NCBI RefSeq assembly: GCF_015864945.1
Contig: NZ_JADYWF010000001.1
Span: 124,378 to 188,377 of the forward strand
DNA from: Salinibacterium sp. NG253
Lineage (GTDB): Bacteria; Actinomycetota; Actinomycetes; Actinomycetales; Microbacteriaceae
Direction of reading: 5' to 3'
Length of the DNA: 64,000 bases
Below are positions 30,447-39,309 of this stretch, in pieces. Position 1 is the stretch's first letter. Each line of letters begins with the position of its first letter. Below the pieces are notes generated by a model, which was not told the origin of the DNA, did not search any database, and was given only the letters and a program-made list of their open reading frames with translations. A program made the translations under genes and the position numbers.

Positions 30447-30892
30447 TAGCTATGTCCTATCGCTAGGCGGCGCTCAAACAAGCGGCCGCGGATGGATTCT
30501 GGTTCAATCAGGATGTAGACGAAAGACTCGACGGGAACCCAATCGGGCAACGTCTTGAGCGCTTGAGCCGATACCTGCGAGGCGTCATCGAGTACTGTTG
30601 CCAGGCCTCGAACTACGACGCTCCACACGTCATCCGGAGTCTTCACATCAACTTCGAACGCAACATGCATGTTCTCGGTGAGTTCGTGAAGTTTTGAGCC
30701 CGATGCGGTGCGAAACAGAATTGTTTTCTTGTCGCAGTAGTAGTTGACCGGGAAGATGTCTGGGCGCCCCTCATTGCTGAGAGCGAGATGACCAAAGTTC
30801 TTGCTAGCAAGCAGATCTAGGCTTGCCTGATCGGAGAGCTCAATGACGGGACCCTGCGGGGACCAGCCGGCTTCACTCATGTCATGAGACAT
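30446..30892 (-). CDS. Pyridoxamine 5'-phosphate oxidase-like FMN-binding protein
   Basis: 148-residue split-barrel protein of the nitroreductase/PPOX class seen widely in actinobacteria, which often binds FMN or F420. Visible: NFGHLALSNEGRPDIFPVNY, ILFRTASGSKLHEL and VWSVVVRGLATVLDD. I chose ATG 30892, which has GGAGG six bases upstream and overlaps the end of the dehydrogenase gene by 11 bases. Role unknown; the context (dehydrogenase, transhydrogenase) is redox. Confidence 0.83.
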   Translation of the reverse strand: MSHDMSEAGWSPQGPVIELSDQASLDLLASKNFGHLALSNEGRPDIFPVNYYCDKKTILFRTASGSKLHELTENMHVAFEVDVKTPDDVWSVVVRGLATVLDDASQVSAQALKTLPDWVPVESFVYILIEPESIRGRLFERRLAIGHS

Positions 30893-31955
30893 TGCTGACC
30901 TCCGGACGAACAATGATCTTGACGGCTGTTTCTTTGTGATCAATCAACGTCATGAAGCCCTCGTCGATGAGTTTGTCGAGGTGGATCCGACCCGTGATGA
31001 ACGGCGCCAGATTGACCTTGCCTTCCTGAACGAGCTTGATAGTTGCAGGGTGGTCGTGGGCGTAGGCAATGGTTCCGCGCAGATCGATTTCCTTGAGCAC
31101 CAGTTTTTGCATATCGAGCTGTGCCGGGTGGCCCCAGATAGAAACGTTGACGATCACGCCAGTCGGCTTCACCGCATCAAAAAGCTGGTCGAGTACGGCG
31201 TTGATGCTCGAGCACTCGAATGCGACGTCGGCGCCGACTCCGTTGGTCAATTCCCTGACCTTGGCTACGGCATCCTCAACACTGGGATCGATCACGTGAT
31301 CGGCGACCCCCGTCGAGAGCGCCATTTCGCGCCGCGCCGTGCCTGGCTCAGACATAATGACGGTGATGCCTTCGGCAGAGAGCACAGCAGCGAGGAGGAG
31401 ACCGATCGGGCCTCCGCCACCGATGAACGCGACATCTCCGGCTTTCGCGCCACTGCGAACGAACGCGTGATGGCCGACAGCAAGGGGTTCAATGAGAGCG
31501 GCCTGATCGAGGGGGATGTCACCGATGGGGTGGACCCAGCGACGTTCGACGACTATCTTTTCGCTCAAACCGCCACCTCCACCAGCTAGCCCGATGAAGC
31601 CCATTTTTGTGCAGAGGTTGTAGTTGCCGGCGCGACACGGGGCGCACTCGCCGCACACAAAGTACGGCTCCACGACTACGTTCTCGCCGACCGTGAGATC
31701 GGTGACTCCTTCACCAAGTGCAGTGATCGTTCCTGAGAATTCGTGACCCATAGTCACGGGAACTTCTTCGTGAGTCAGCGGGTGCGGATGCCCCGCTGCG
31801 GGGATGAAGATTGGGCCTTCGAGATATTCGTGAAGGTCTGTGCCGCAGATGCCGCACCACGCGACATCGATAGCGACTGCGCCGGGGCGAAGCTCTGGTT
31901 CCGGAATGTCATCGATACGGATGTCTTTGCGTCCGTGGAAACGTGCTGCCTTCAT
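30882..31955 (-). CDS. Zinc alcohol dehydrogenase, (R,R)-butanediol dehydrogenase-like
   Basis: 357-residue MDR-family dehydrogenase. The catalytic zinc site is CGICGTDLHEYLEGP followed by GHEFSG; a structural zinc loop has four cysteines in CGECAPCRAGNYNLC; the NAD site is FIGGGGPIGLLLA. The HEYLEGPIFIP insert resembles 2,3-butanediol/acetoin dehydrogenases. It lies 66 bases after pntB on the same strand. Substrate is inferred from sequence character only; sorbitol or threonine dehydrogenase activity is possible. Confidence 0.82.
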   Translation of the reverse strand: MKAARFHGRKDIRIDDIPEPELRPGAVAIDVAWCGICGTDLHEYLEGPIFIPAAGHPHPLTHEEVPVTMGHEFSGTITALGEGVTDLTVGENVVVEPYFVCGECAPCRAGNYNLCTKMGFIGLAGGGGGLSEKIVVERRWVHPIGDIPLDQAALIEPLAVGHHAFVRSGAKAGDVAFIGGGGPIGLLLAAVLSAEGITVIMSEPGTARREMALSTGVADHVIDPSVEDAVAKVRELTNGVGADVAFECSSINAVLDQLFDAVKPTGVIVNVSIWGHPAQLDMQKLVLKEIDLRGTIAYAHDHPATIKLVQEGKVNLAPFITGRIHLDKLIDEGFMTLIDHKETAVKIIVRPEVSNVS

Positions 31956-32021
31956 GGTTTTCTTCTTTCTGTACGGAGAGCGGATGGAGACAAAACGAAG
32001 CCTGAGCGGCTCCTGCTCGGT

Positions 32022-33443
32022 TTAGGCCGAGACATATTCTTTGACAGCAACGGTGATGTCCTTGAGCGCTTTCTTGGCGTCCGCAAAGAGCATCCCCGTC
32101 TTGGGATCGGTGAACAGCGGGTTCGTGATGCCCGCATAGCCAGGCCGCATCGACCGCTTGATGACGACAACGGCTTTGGCATGGTCGGCGTCGAGAATGG
32201 GCATCCCGGAGACGGCATTGCCCGGCTTTCGAGCATCCGGGTTGCAGACGTCGTTGGCGCCGATTACGAGAGCAACATCGCAATTGTCGAACGCTGCATT
32301 TGCCTCGTCGAGCTGGAGCATTTGTTCGTAGGGGACGTTGGCTTCGGCCAGCAGGACATTCATGTGGCCTGGCATACGGCCGGCAACCGGGTGAATCGCG
32401 TACTTGACGTCGATGTTGTGCGCCATGAGCAAGGCAGCAAGCTCCGCGACTTCGTGTTGGGCTTGGGCTGCGGCGAGTCCGTAGCCAGGCACGATCAGCA
32501 CGTGTTGCGCATAGGCGAGTTGAATGGCGACATCATCGGAGGTGAGGCTCCGCACATTGGTGAGATCCTCATCCGCGGGTCCTGCCGTCGCCGTAGTCTC
32601 GCCGGTGCCGAAGCCTCCGACGATGATCGAGAGCACGGAGCGATTCATCGCTTGCGCCATTTGCAACGTCAGGATGGTGCCCGCTGCGCCGACCAAAGCA
32701 CCCGCGATGATGAGTGCCTGATTGTCGATCGCAAAGCCAGCCATGGCCACGGCGAGGCCAGTCAGGGCGTTGAGGAGTGACACGACGACGGGAGCATCAG
32801 CGCCACCAATCGCCAGCACCATAAGAATGCCGAGGATGAGTGCGGTCACGAGTACCACCAAGAGCAACAGTGTGTTGTGGGGAAGCATCACTGCCGCAAC
32901 ACTCGCACCGAGCGCGATCGCTGCAACCAGCGCATTGAGCAGACGGGAACCGGGGAACGTGACGGGATTGCCGGGGATGATGCCCTGGAGCTTTCCAGCC
33001 GCGATCAGCGAACCGGAGAAAGTAATTGAGCCAATGAGGACATCGAGCACGACGGGGATAGAGACCGTCAATTCAAGGGGATCAGCACTCGTCGCAAGAA
33101 TGAACGCGGCAAAGGCAATTGCGGCAGCCGCGCTGCCTCCGACGGCGTTGAACACGCTCACGAGTTGAGGGACATCGGTCATCTTTACGGTGCGAGCGCG
33201 ATAAACCCCGAACGCTGCACCGACGAGCACGCCTGCGGTGAGGGCAACCCACGCAATCCATTCGCCGCCATCGACAACGAGGGCAAGCACAATCGTTGCG
33301 AGGACCGCAATGACCATGCCAACAGCGGAGATACGGTTACCGTTTCGGGCAGTCGCGGGTGCCCGCATCATGTGGAGCCCCACGACGAAGAGCGATGCCG
33401 ACAGTAAATAGAGAATTCCGACGAGGAACTGGAAACCGGTCAT
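32022..33443 (-). CDS. pntB: NAD(P) transhydrogenase subunit beta
   Basis: 473-residue membrane subunit of the proton-translocating transhydrogenase, which moves hydride between NADH and NADP+. The N-terminal two thirds hold about nine membrane helices; the C-terminal domain III binds NADP(H), with VIVPGYGLAAAQAQHEV and GANDVCNPDARKPGNA as signatures. The start overlaps pntA2 by 4 bases. The three-gene split (A1, A2, B) is common in actinobacteria. Confidence 0.96.
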   Translation of the reverse strand: MTGFQFLVGILYLLSASLFVVGLHMMRAPATARNGNRISAVGMVIAVLATIVLALVVDGGEWIAWVALTAGVLVGAAFGVYRARTVKMTDVPQLVSVFNAVGGSAAAAIAFAAFILATSADPLELTVSIPVVLDVLIGSITFSGSLIAAGKLQGIIPGNPVTFPGSRLLNALVAAIALGASVAAVMLPHNTLLLLVVLVTALILGILMVLAIGGADAPVVVSLLNALTGLAVAMAGFAIDNQALIIAGALVGAAGTILTLQMAQAMNRSVLSIIVGGFGTGETTATAGPADEDLTNVRSLTSDDVAIQLAYAQHVLIVPGYGLAAAQAQHEVAELAALLMAHNIDVKYAIHPVAGRMPGHMNVLLAEANVPYEQMLQLDEANAAFDNCDVALVIGANDVCNPDARKPGNAVSGMPILDADHAKAVVVIKRSMRPGYAGITNPLFTDPKTGMLFADAKKALKDITVAVKEYVSA

Positions 33444-33763
33444 GATGCGTCCTCCGTTGTGGTGGTGTCGACTGTTTTAGGAGGTGTGGGCCGCGTGAAC
33501 ATTTTCAGAATCCGGTCAGTGACGACATAGCCTCCGAATACGTTCGCGGCAGCAAAGGCACCCGCAATGAAGGTCAGGATGTAGCCGGTAGGGGAGTCAG
33601 CGAGTGATGCCGTGACAACGGCACCAGCGATTACGACCCCGTGGATGGCGTTAGATCCCGACATCATCGGGGTGTGCAGCGTCGAGGGAATCTTGCCGAT
33701 CACTTCGACGCCCACGAGAAGCGCGAGAACGAAGATCGCGAGGTTGCTGTACAAGGTTTCCAT
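33440..33763 (-). CDS. pntA2: NAD(P) transhydrogenase subunit alpha 2 (membrane part)
   Basis: 107-residue membrane domain of the alpha subunit, with three to four helices. ATG 33763 shares one base with the pntA1 stop (TGATG), fixing the start. The motif GKIPSTLHTPMMSGSNAIHG is the conserved PntAB loop facing the proton channel. C-terminal Thr/Pro tail. Confidence 0.95.
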   Translation of the reverse strand: METLYSNLAIFVLALLVGVEVIGKIPSTLHTPMMSGSNAIHGVVIAGAVVTASLADSPTGYILTFIAGAFAAANVFGGYVVTDRILKMFTRPTPPKTVDTTTTEDAS

Positions 33764-34959
33764 CAGTTGGCCTGAGCTTTCACAGTTTCGGTGGAGTCGA
33801 GGGGATCGAGGGTGAGGGCTGTGCGTACCGCCGCATTTGTCACATCTCCCGAATGACAAACGACGATGGCTTTGTGTACCTCGTCGGCCGGATCGATCAC
33901 GATGGCGCCAGCGGGAGCGAGTGCTTTGACGACCGCGGTGATGTTGCGGCCGTACATTAGCGAGGACGAGGCAGGAAGATCAGCGGCGAGATTGCCACCG
34001 CCGACCACGACGACACCGTTCGCCGTCGTGAAAGTCTCGCCATCGATTGAGCCGAATACATTTCCACCCTTGTCGCTCGCGCCGAGGTCGACGCAGACGG
34101 TGCCGGGCTTCAACTCGGCGAGAGTGTCTTGCGAGACCAGCAGCGGTGGAGTGCGGCCCGGCACTTTCGCGGTCGTGATGATGATGTCGAAGGCGACGAG
34201 AGCATCGGCAAGTTCTTTCTGTTGGATCGCTTGCTCTTCGGCGGTCATTGCGCGGGCGTACCCGCCCTCACCAGCACCGGCCGCAACGGACGACGTGAGG
34301 AACTTGGCGCCGAGCGACTCGACTTCGGTGTGGGAGGCTGCGCGAACGTCGTAGCCGGTGACCACGGCACCGAGGCGCTTGGTCGTGGCAATGGCCTGGA
34401 GCCCAGCAACACCGGTGCCAATCACGATCGCCTTCGCGGGAGTCGCGGTTCCGGATGCCGTAATCATCATGGGCAAGTAGCGACCGAATTTTTCGGCGGC
34501 CACGATGCCCGCGCGGTATCCTGCCGCGCTCGACTGAGAGCTGAGCGCATCCATCGACTGGGCACGACTCAGAGTTCGGGGAAGCAATTCGAGCGCCACG
34601 AGCGTGAGCCCTTGAGCCGCCAACGTAGAGACTCGGTCGAGGTTATTGAGAGGGTCAAGAAGGCCAATGACAGCGCTGCCCGACGAGAGAGCGTCAGTGA
34701 CGTCTGACGCGGGGAGGGATAGGGCGGCGAGTGCGTGGCACGACGCGATGATTTCAGATCGCGCGGCGAGAGTGGCCCCGGCGGAGAGGTAGCTCTCGTC
34801 GGTAAAGCTCGCGTCTGAACCGCACCCGGCTTCGATAAGCACCGAGAACCCTGCCTGAACGAGCTGCTTGGTTGCGCTCGGATCGAGAGCGACGCGGTGC
34901 TCACGAGAGGTTTTTTCGGAGAGAACCCCGATAGTGAGGCTTAAGTCTGAGTTGGCCAT
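33763..34959 (-). CDS. pntA1: NAD(P) transhydrogenase subunit alpha 1
   Basis: 398-residue soluble NAD(H)-binding domain I. ATG 34959 has AAGGA upstream. The alanine-dehydrogenase-like fold shows TIGVLSEKTSREHRVALDP at the start, VIGTGVAGLQAIATTKRLGA (NAD loop), and TVCVDLGASDKGGNVFGS. An 18-bp dyad lies just before the ribosome site. The preceding gene on this strand is a GAF-ANTAR regulator, 107 bases away. Confidence 0.95.
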   Translation of the reverse strand: MANSDLSLTIGVLSEKTSREHRVALDPSATKQLVQAGFSVLIEAGCGSDASFTDESYLSAGATLAARSEIIASCHALAALSLPASDVTDALSSGSAVIGLLDPLNNLDRVSTLAAQGLTLVALELLPRTLSRAQSMDALSSQSSAAGYRAGIVAAEKFGRYLPMMITASGTATPAKAIVIGTGVAGLQAIATTKRLGAVVTGYDVRAASHTEVESLGAKFLTSSVAAGAGEGGYARAMTAEEQAIQQKELADALVAFDIIITTAKVPGRTPPLLVSQDTLAELKPGTVCVDLGASDKGGNVFGSIDGETFTTANGVVVVGGGNLAADLPASSSLMYGRNITAVVKALAPAGAIVIDPADEVHKAIVVCHSGDVTNAAVRTALTLDPLDSTETVKAQAN

Positions 34960-34975
34960 TGCCATCCTTGGTCGA

Positions 34976-34993
34976 AACGGAACAAATTCCGTT
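34976..34993. promoter_or_regulatory. Dyad in the pntA1 leader
   Basis: AACGGAA, loop CAAA, TTCCGTT (perfect 7-bp arms), centred about 25 bases before the pntA1 ATG. It could be an operator or an RNA hairpin. A second possible short stem (GTTGC/GCAAC on the minus strand) lies just upstream in the transcript. Confidence 0.5.
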
Positions 34994-35066
34994 GCCAAGG
35001 TCTGGAGCAACTGCTTAAAGCGTACACCCGGGTTCGCCGCCCGAATCTGAATAGATGCTGAGAGGG

Positions 35067-35807
35067 TTAGCCTCTGGTCGCCGCGGCGACAATGTGCTGT
35101 ACGGTGATCTCGCGTCGGCTCACCATCTCTGACGCCGCCCGTAGCGTGAGATTGCAGTCGCGGGAGTATTTGCGGAGAAGAACGAACGCGTCATCCATGT
35201 TGAGCGATAGCCCATTCGCGATTACTCCCTTGGCCTGCTCAATGGCAATTCGACTGTTCAAAGCGTTCTGCAATTGCTCTTCGACGACCTGCGCTTGGTG
35301 AAGGGCTCGCTCGTGAGTGATTCCGATTGTCGCAACGTCGGCGAGGGCCTGAGCCACAGCCGCATCGCGTGAACTGACCGCTTCACTCGCCGCGCGAAAG
35401 AGGTTCATCGTGCCGATAACCCTGCCGTGAACTTTCATTGGGATCGATAACAGCGAATTGAACCCCTGATCAACGGCAGTAGAACAAAATTCGGGCCACG
35501 CCGCTGACGTAGAAATATCGTTGATGGCGACCGCTTCTCCAGTGCGAAAACACTCGATGCATGGGCCTGCTGCGTCAGCGAGCTGCACACTCTCCAGCAT
35601 CACCGCCGCTTCGCTTGTCGACGTCATGAGTTGAAGATCACCAGCATCATCGACCAGCACTAGGCCGCCAGCATCCATGCGCACAATCTCTGCGCACCGT
35701 TCCACAAAGGTGTGGAGAACATCCACCATGTCGTGTTCGGCGGTAAGCGTTTCTGCAACAGTAACGAACGCTGCACTGATCTGGGCCTCGCGGGTTGTGC
35801 CGTCCAT
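35067..35807 (-). CDS. GAF-ANTAR RNA-binding regulator (first copy)
   Basis: 246-residue regulator: an N-terminal GAF sensor domain (about residues 10-165, with MDAGGLVLVDDAGDLQLM and LLSIPMKVHGRVIGTMNLF), a short coiled coil, and a C-terminal ANTAR domain (about 185-240, RIAIEQAKGVIANGLSLN, then RAASEMVSR). ANTAR domains bind paired hexaloop hairpins and prevent termination. It sits just upstream of the pnt genes and next to a second protein of the same design. Confidence 0.9.
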   Translation of the reverse strand: MDGTTREAQISAAFVTVAETLTAEHDMVDVLHTFVERCAEIVRMDAGGLVLVDDAGDLQLMTSTSEAAVMLESVQLADAAGPCIECFRTGEAVAINDISTSAAWPEFCSTAVDQGFNSLLSIPMKVHGRVIGTMNLFRAASEAVSSRDAAVAQALADVATIGITHERALHQAQVVEEQLQNALNSRIAIEQAKGVIANGLSLNMDDAFVLLRKYSRDCNLTLRAASEMVSRREITVQHIVAAATRG

Positions 35808-35836
35808 CTGATCCTTCTTTCCTGCGGGGGAGGTGG

Positions 35837-36520
35837 TTATTCGGTGACGGGATCGAACTCAAGCACGCGCGTAACTATGTCACGTGCTACATCATCGATG
35901 GGGCGCCCAGTAGAGAATGCATGGGCTTGCAGCCGGGCAAAGGCATCCGGAGCGGAGAGACCCAACTGCGAAATTATGATGCCCGTGGCCTGATGGACTT
36001 CGCGCCGAAGGGCTGGCGATTGTTCAGACTCTGGCGAGCTGTGTCCTTGAGCAGCGCGAAGTGCCCATTCAACGGCAGCGAGCGCTACATCGTTCGCCAT
36101 GCTTTGAGCATTCGAAACGAAATCGGCGTCGGCCACGTGAGGCGTGGTTGTGCTCAAGTTGACTGCTCCGACGACGGCGTTGCCGAGCACGAGCGGAAAA
36201 CTGAAAACTCCGCGGACACCGAGCTCGCGCGCGGCGTTCTGAAAAACGGGCCATCCTGTCTCGGAGGCCTGATCGAGATCAGGCCACAACACGGGGGAGC
36301 GGCTAGAGAGTGCTTGCCGCGCTGGTCCCTCACCAAGCTCAAATTGAAGAGCATCCAATCGCGCGGCAAGGCGGCCGTTGACACAGACGGTCGATTGGTT
36401 TCCGTATTCATCGATTACTGAAATTGCTACGCCGGTGACGTTGAGCGTCGTTGCGAAAGGCGAGCAGAGGCAATCGTCAGCTGGCGCCGGTGTTGCTGAA
36501 ACTTCTGGATTCGAAAGCAT
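35837..36520 (-). CDS. GAF-ANTAR RNA-binding regulator (second copy)
   Basis: 227 residues from ATG 36520 (AAGG 6 bases upstream; a GTG at 36544 is possible). The GAF domain (about 20-160) contains GVAISVIDEYGNQSTVCVNG and GVFSFPLVLGNAVVGAVNL. The ANTAR domain has LRREVHQATGIIISQLGLS, the same Q-A-x-G-I/V pattern as the neighbour. The sequence is divergent from the first copy, so this is an old duplication or independent recruitment. It begins the ANTAR pair that reads toward pntA. Confidence 0.85.
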   Translation of the reverse strand: MLSNPEVSATPAPADDCLCSPFATTLNVTGVAISVIDEYGNQSTVCVNGRLAARLDALQFELGEGPARQALSSRSPVLWPDLDQASETGWPVFQNAARELGVRGVFSFPLVLGNAVVGAVNLSTTTPHVADADFVSNAQSMANDVALAAVEWALRAAQGHSSPESEQSPALRREVHQATGIIISQLGLSAPDAFARLQAHAFSTGRPIDDVARDIVTRVLEFDPVTE

Positions 36521-36633
36521 GATGGCCTTCAGCGAGATGGTCACTCAATCAAGAACTCAGGCAGGGTGTGGAAGAGTTCGGAAAGTTCTTACCTTCTGGG
36601 TGAGAGTTTATCACCGTGAAAGTGAACACCCGG

Positions 36634-37269
36634 CTAAAGATAAGTGGTCGAGAGCAGCTGATCGATGATGCCAATTTCATACGTTTGGATGACATCCATG
36701 CGTTCAGCGGTTGCGCGCACAGTGCTCACGGCGGCGTGTTCGTTCGCATAAGCGGCCATGTGGACACCGCCGACGTGGTGGGCGCGCATGAGGTTCAGAA
36801 ACAGTCGGCCCTGCGCCATTCCGGTGGTGGTAGAAAGCGAGGTCATTTGTTCGTCGGTGGCGAGCCCTGTCATATCGGCGGCCGGCATTTCCATTCCCAT
36901 CCATGCCATCACTGTCTCGGGAGGAGCAGTGCTCTCGCCCCACACCGTAAGCCACGTGTGCATTACTCCTCGCTCGAACGATTGATTTTGCAGGATGTCG
37001 GCGGCCAGTGCTTGAACAGAGTCGCCATTGTCGCGGCCGATCACGCGCTGGCACATGGCGAGGGCCTGCTCATGGTGCAAAGCCATGTCTTTGAAAAAGC
37101 CGATATCAGTATCGTTGGGCGTTTCTTCGGCGGCGGTTGCGTCCTCAGCGGTGGTCGAGGTCGTGCAGGCGGCGAGAGCTGAGCCGGCTGCGGCGAGTAT
37201 TCCGAACGCGAGAAAGCTGCGGCGGGCGGGATTCGTCGCACTTGCCGTGCGCTCTGTCGCCGGGATCAT
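36634..37269 (-). CDS. DUF305 lipoprotein with twin-arginine-like leader
   Basis: 211 residues. The leader reads ARRSFLAFGILAAAG and ends in a lipobox-like ALAAC, so Tat or Sec export with lipid attachment is likely. The DUF305 ferritin-like four-helix domain has the metal-type motifs FFKDMALHHEQAL and LMRAHHVGGVHMA, plus a Met-rich MAWMGMEMPAADM segment. DUF305 proteins are linked to metal (often copper) handling in some bacteria. It overlaps the YHYH gene by 4 bases, forming a two-gene operon. Confidence 0.87.
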   Translation of the reverse strand: MIPATERTASATNPARRSFLAFGILAAAGSALAACTTSTTAEDATAAEETPNDTDIGFFKDMALHHEQALAMCQRVIGRDNGDSVQALAADILQNQSFERGVMHTWLTVWGESTAPPETVMAWMGMEMPAADMTGLATDEQMTSLSTTTGMAQGRLFLNLMRAHHVGGVHMAAYANEHAAVSTVRATAERMDVIQTYEIGIIDQLLSTTYL

Positions 37270-38189
37270 GCCGGGCCGCGACCGGGAGCGGCGGCGTTGT
37301 TGCCGCCCAGAGCGTCATCCGCAACTTCACCGTGGTAGCAGCCAAGGAAATAGGGGAATGTAGTAGTGGCGTAGTAACGGTACTGTCCGTCGCTGTCGAC
37401 ACGTCCGTTGCATTCGTCGAGGTCGCCAGAGCCTTCTACATAGCTGTGGGCGGCCCAGGTATCGGTGGCGAATTGTGATTCGTCGGTGAGTTCCCAACTG
37501 CTCGTGAGCTGAACCGTTTCGTTGCACTCGTCATCTGAGCACACGACTCCGGACATGATGGGGTAGCCGTCAGCGGCCCAGCCCACAACGAGTGATTCAC
37601 CGGTTTCTACCTCGTCGGCGTCATAGAGACAATCGACACCATCCGCGTAGCCAAACCAGTGGATGTGGAAGTCGGTCGGGCCGCTGTGGCTGCCGCAGAC
37701 CGAAAGGGCACCCTCGAGGGATTGCACATCTCCGCCGGTGCCTTCTGTTGGCCCGTAGATCGGCACTCCGTCGACCGCAACGCCGAGGGCGCCGAGATAC
37801 GGCACAGCGCTTGGTTCATCCGCTTCGGTGGGGGTGACCGGAATCGTCATGGTCAGTTCGGAGACCTTCGGTGATCCTGGTGTGGTCGCAATGTAGAGAT
37901 AGTCGGGGATGCTGTTGCTGCTGATCGTGAGGGTGTCACCATCGCAGACTGCCGTGAGCTCGGGATCCACGAGGTCAGCGTTCGCGCTTTCGACGTCTCG
38001 GAAGGTCGCGGCCATGGCGTCGCAATCGCCCGTGGATGCCGCAAAGGTCGCAGTGGAGGCGGTATCCGTGGCGGTCACTTCGGGGGTCGCTTCGGCTGTT
38101 TCGGTCGTAGTGCTCGAGGCTGTCGTGCAGCCGGCGAGCGCCATAACCAGCACGCTAGCTGTGGCCATGGTTTTAGCAAGTCGATTCAT
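37266..38189 (-). CDS. YHYH-domain lipoprotein
   Basis: 307-residue lipoprotein (signal peptide, lipobox ALAGC, Thr/Ala-rich linker to about residue 50). The YHYH-type domain has VPYLGALGVAVDGVPIYGP, VCGSHSGPTDFHIHWFGY, WAADGYPIMSG and the end YYATTTFPYFLGCYHGEV. The name-giving motif is FHIH here rather than YHYH. Four or more cysteines may form disulfides. Function unknown. It is the first gene of an operon with DUF305. A second YHYH protein is at 49063. Confidence 0.85.
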   Translation of the reverse strand: MNRLAKTMATASVLVMALAGCTTASSTTTETAEATPEVTATDTASTATFAASTGDCDAMAATFRDVESANADLVDPELTAVCDGDTLTISSNSIPDYLYIATTPGSPKVSELTMTIPVTPTEADEPSAVPYLGALGVAVDGVPIYGPTEGTGGDVQSLEGALSVCGSHSGPTDFHIHWFGYADGVDCLYDADEVETGESLVVGWAADGYPIMSGVVCSDDECNETVQLTSSWELTDESQFATDTWAAHSYVEGSGDLDECNGRVDSDGQYRYYATTTFPYFLGCYHGEVADDALGGNNAAAPGRGPA

Positions 38190-38242
38190 GGTCTCTCCTG
38201 ATCGTGAGGAAAGCCATGCTGACGCACAAGCCTATGGATTCG

Positions 38243-38644
38243 TTATGAAGTCTCTGCGACCTGCGGGGGAACTTGCCCGGGAGCGCTCTGCTGCGTCGCG
38301 CTCGGCTGAGTCAGGAACACGATCAGAACGATGGCACCCGCAATCGGCACGAGGAGCCAGAAAATATTGGTCCAATTGCGGCCAGTGTCGCGGAGGCGGC
38401 GCACAGTGACCGCAAGCTGAGGAATAAGGAGCGCGAGCGACCATGCGGTGCTGAGCCCCATCGAATACCCGAAGTTGGATCCCATGTGGCCAAAATCGTT
38501 GCCGGTGCTCGGGTCGAGCGACGCAGCGATTCCGGACGTAATAAAGGAGAACAGCGCGAACCACCAATATTCGGGGCGACTAGCAACCCCGGTGAAATCC
38601 GCGTATTTGCGGAATACGGTGGCGATGGACTCAAAGAATGTCAC
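38243..38644 (-). CDS. DUF805 membrane protein
   Basis: 133 residues with the family pattern FRKYADFTGVASRPEYWWF at the start, then four hydrophobic segments, and VRRLRDTGRNWTNIF, the conserved DUF805 loop before the last helix. C-terminal Gln/Pro-rich tail. Function unknown. It lies 53 bases upstream of the YHYH gene on the same strand and may share its promoter. Confidence 0.85.
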   Translation of the reverse strand: MTFFESIATVFRKYADFTGVASRPEYWWFALFSFITSGIAASLDPSTGNDFGHMGSNFGYSMGLSTAWSLALLIPQLAVTVRRLRDTGRNWTNIFWLLVPIAGAIVLIVFLTQPSATQQSAPGQVPPQVAETS

Positions 38645-38868
38645 GATCTCTCCCCGGTTAGGTGGCGTGACTCAAGGTTACGGCTTCGCTGGTCATCGTG
38701 CGGTTAAACGGTGCAGAATCTGAGCGCTACCTGAGCAAAAGGTGAAGAATCAGCTCGCTCGAGCATTGTGAGCGTACCGTGAACATCGAACGAGTTATTG
38801 GCGCTAACCAACCGCCAGAGCGAATCCGTCAACCGGCGAAGCTCACGATCGTTTAGCAAGGAGCTAGC

Positions 38869-39273
38869 GTGCATCTCACCTCCGCTGTCACATTCGTTTC
38901 TGACCTTGATCGATCAGTCGCGTTCTATTGCGATCTATTCGGGCTCACATGCGCGATTCTTGATGAGTCGGCAGCGCTGCTGGTCGGCCCAGAAAATTGT
39001 GAGCTCTACCTTCGTGGAAAGCACGCCCAACCGAGTCGCGTTCTCGGCTCTGTTGGCATCCAGTACCTCATGTGGAGCGCAGAAAGCGCGGAAGAATTTC
39101 AGCGCTGTGAAGAAGCCCTGCGCCGCGAGTCAATTCATGTGCGTCGGGAACGTCTCGATGACTTCGAGATCCTCGAAGGCCGTGACCCTGACAACCTACC
39201 CATCATGATCGTGTTCCCTGGTCCCGACGAGTCTGAACGGCACGCCATCATGCCGAGAATCTATAGCTGGTAA
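38869..39273 (+). CDS. VOC-superfamily (glyoxalase/bleomycin-resistance fold) protein
   Basis: 134-residue single VOC domain: TSAVTFVSDLDRSVAFYCDLFGL is the typical first beta-alpha unit. Start GTG 38869 is set by AAGGAG 5-6 bases upstream. The usual C-terminal metal Glu region is replaced by LEGRDPDNLPIMIVF. Could be a metal-dependent lyase or dioxygenase-like protein, or a binding protein. The 224-base upstream gap (38645-38868) holds no other feature I can support. Confidence 0.78.
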   Translation: MHLTSAVTFVSDLDRSVAFYCDLFGLTCAILDESAALLVGPENCELYLRGKHAQPSRVLGSVGIQYLMWSAESAEEFQRCEEALRRESIHVRRERLDDFEILEGRDPDNLPIMIVFPGPDESERHAIMPRIYSW

Positions 39274-39309
39274 CGCCTCGCTCCTTTCGACCAACAATAA
39301 GAGTCTTCG

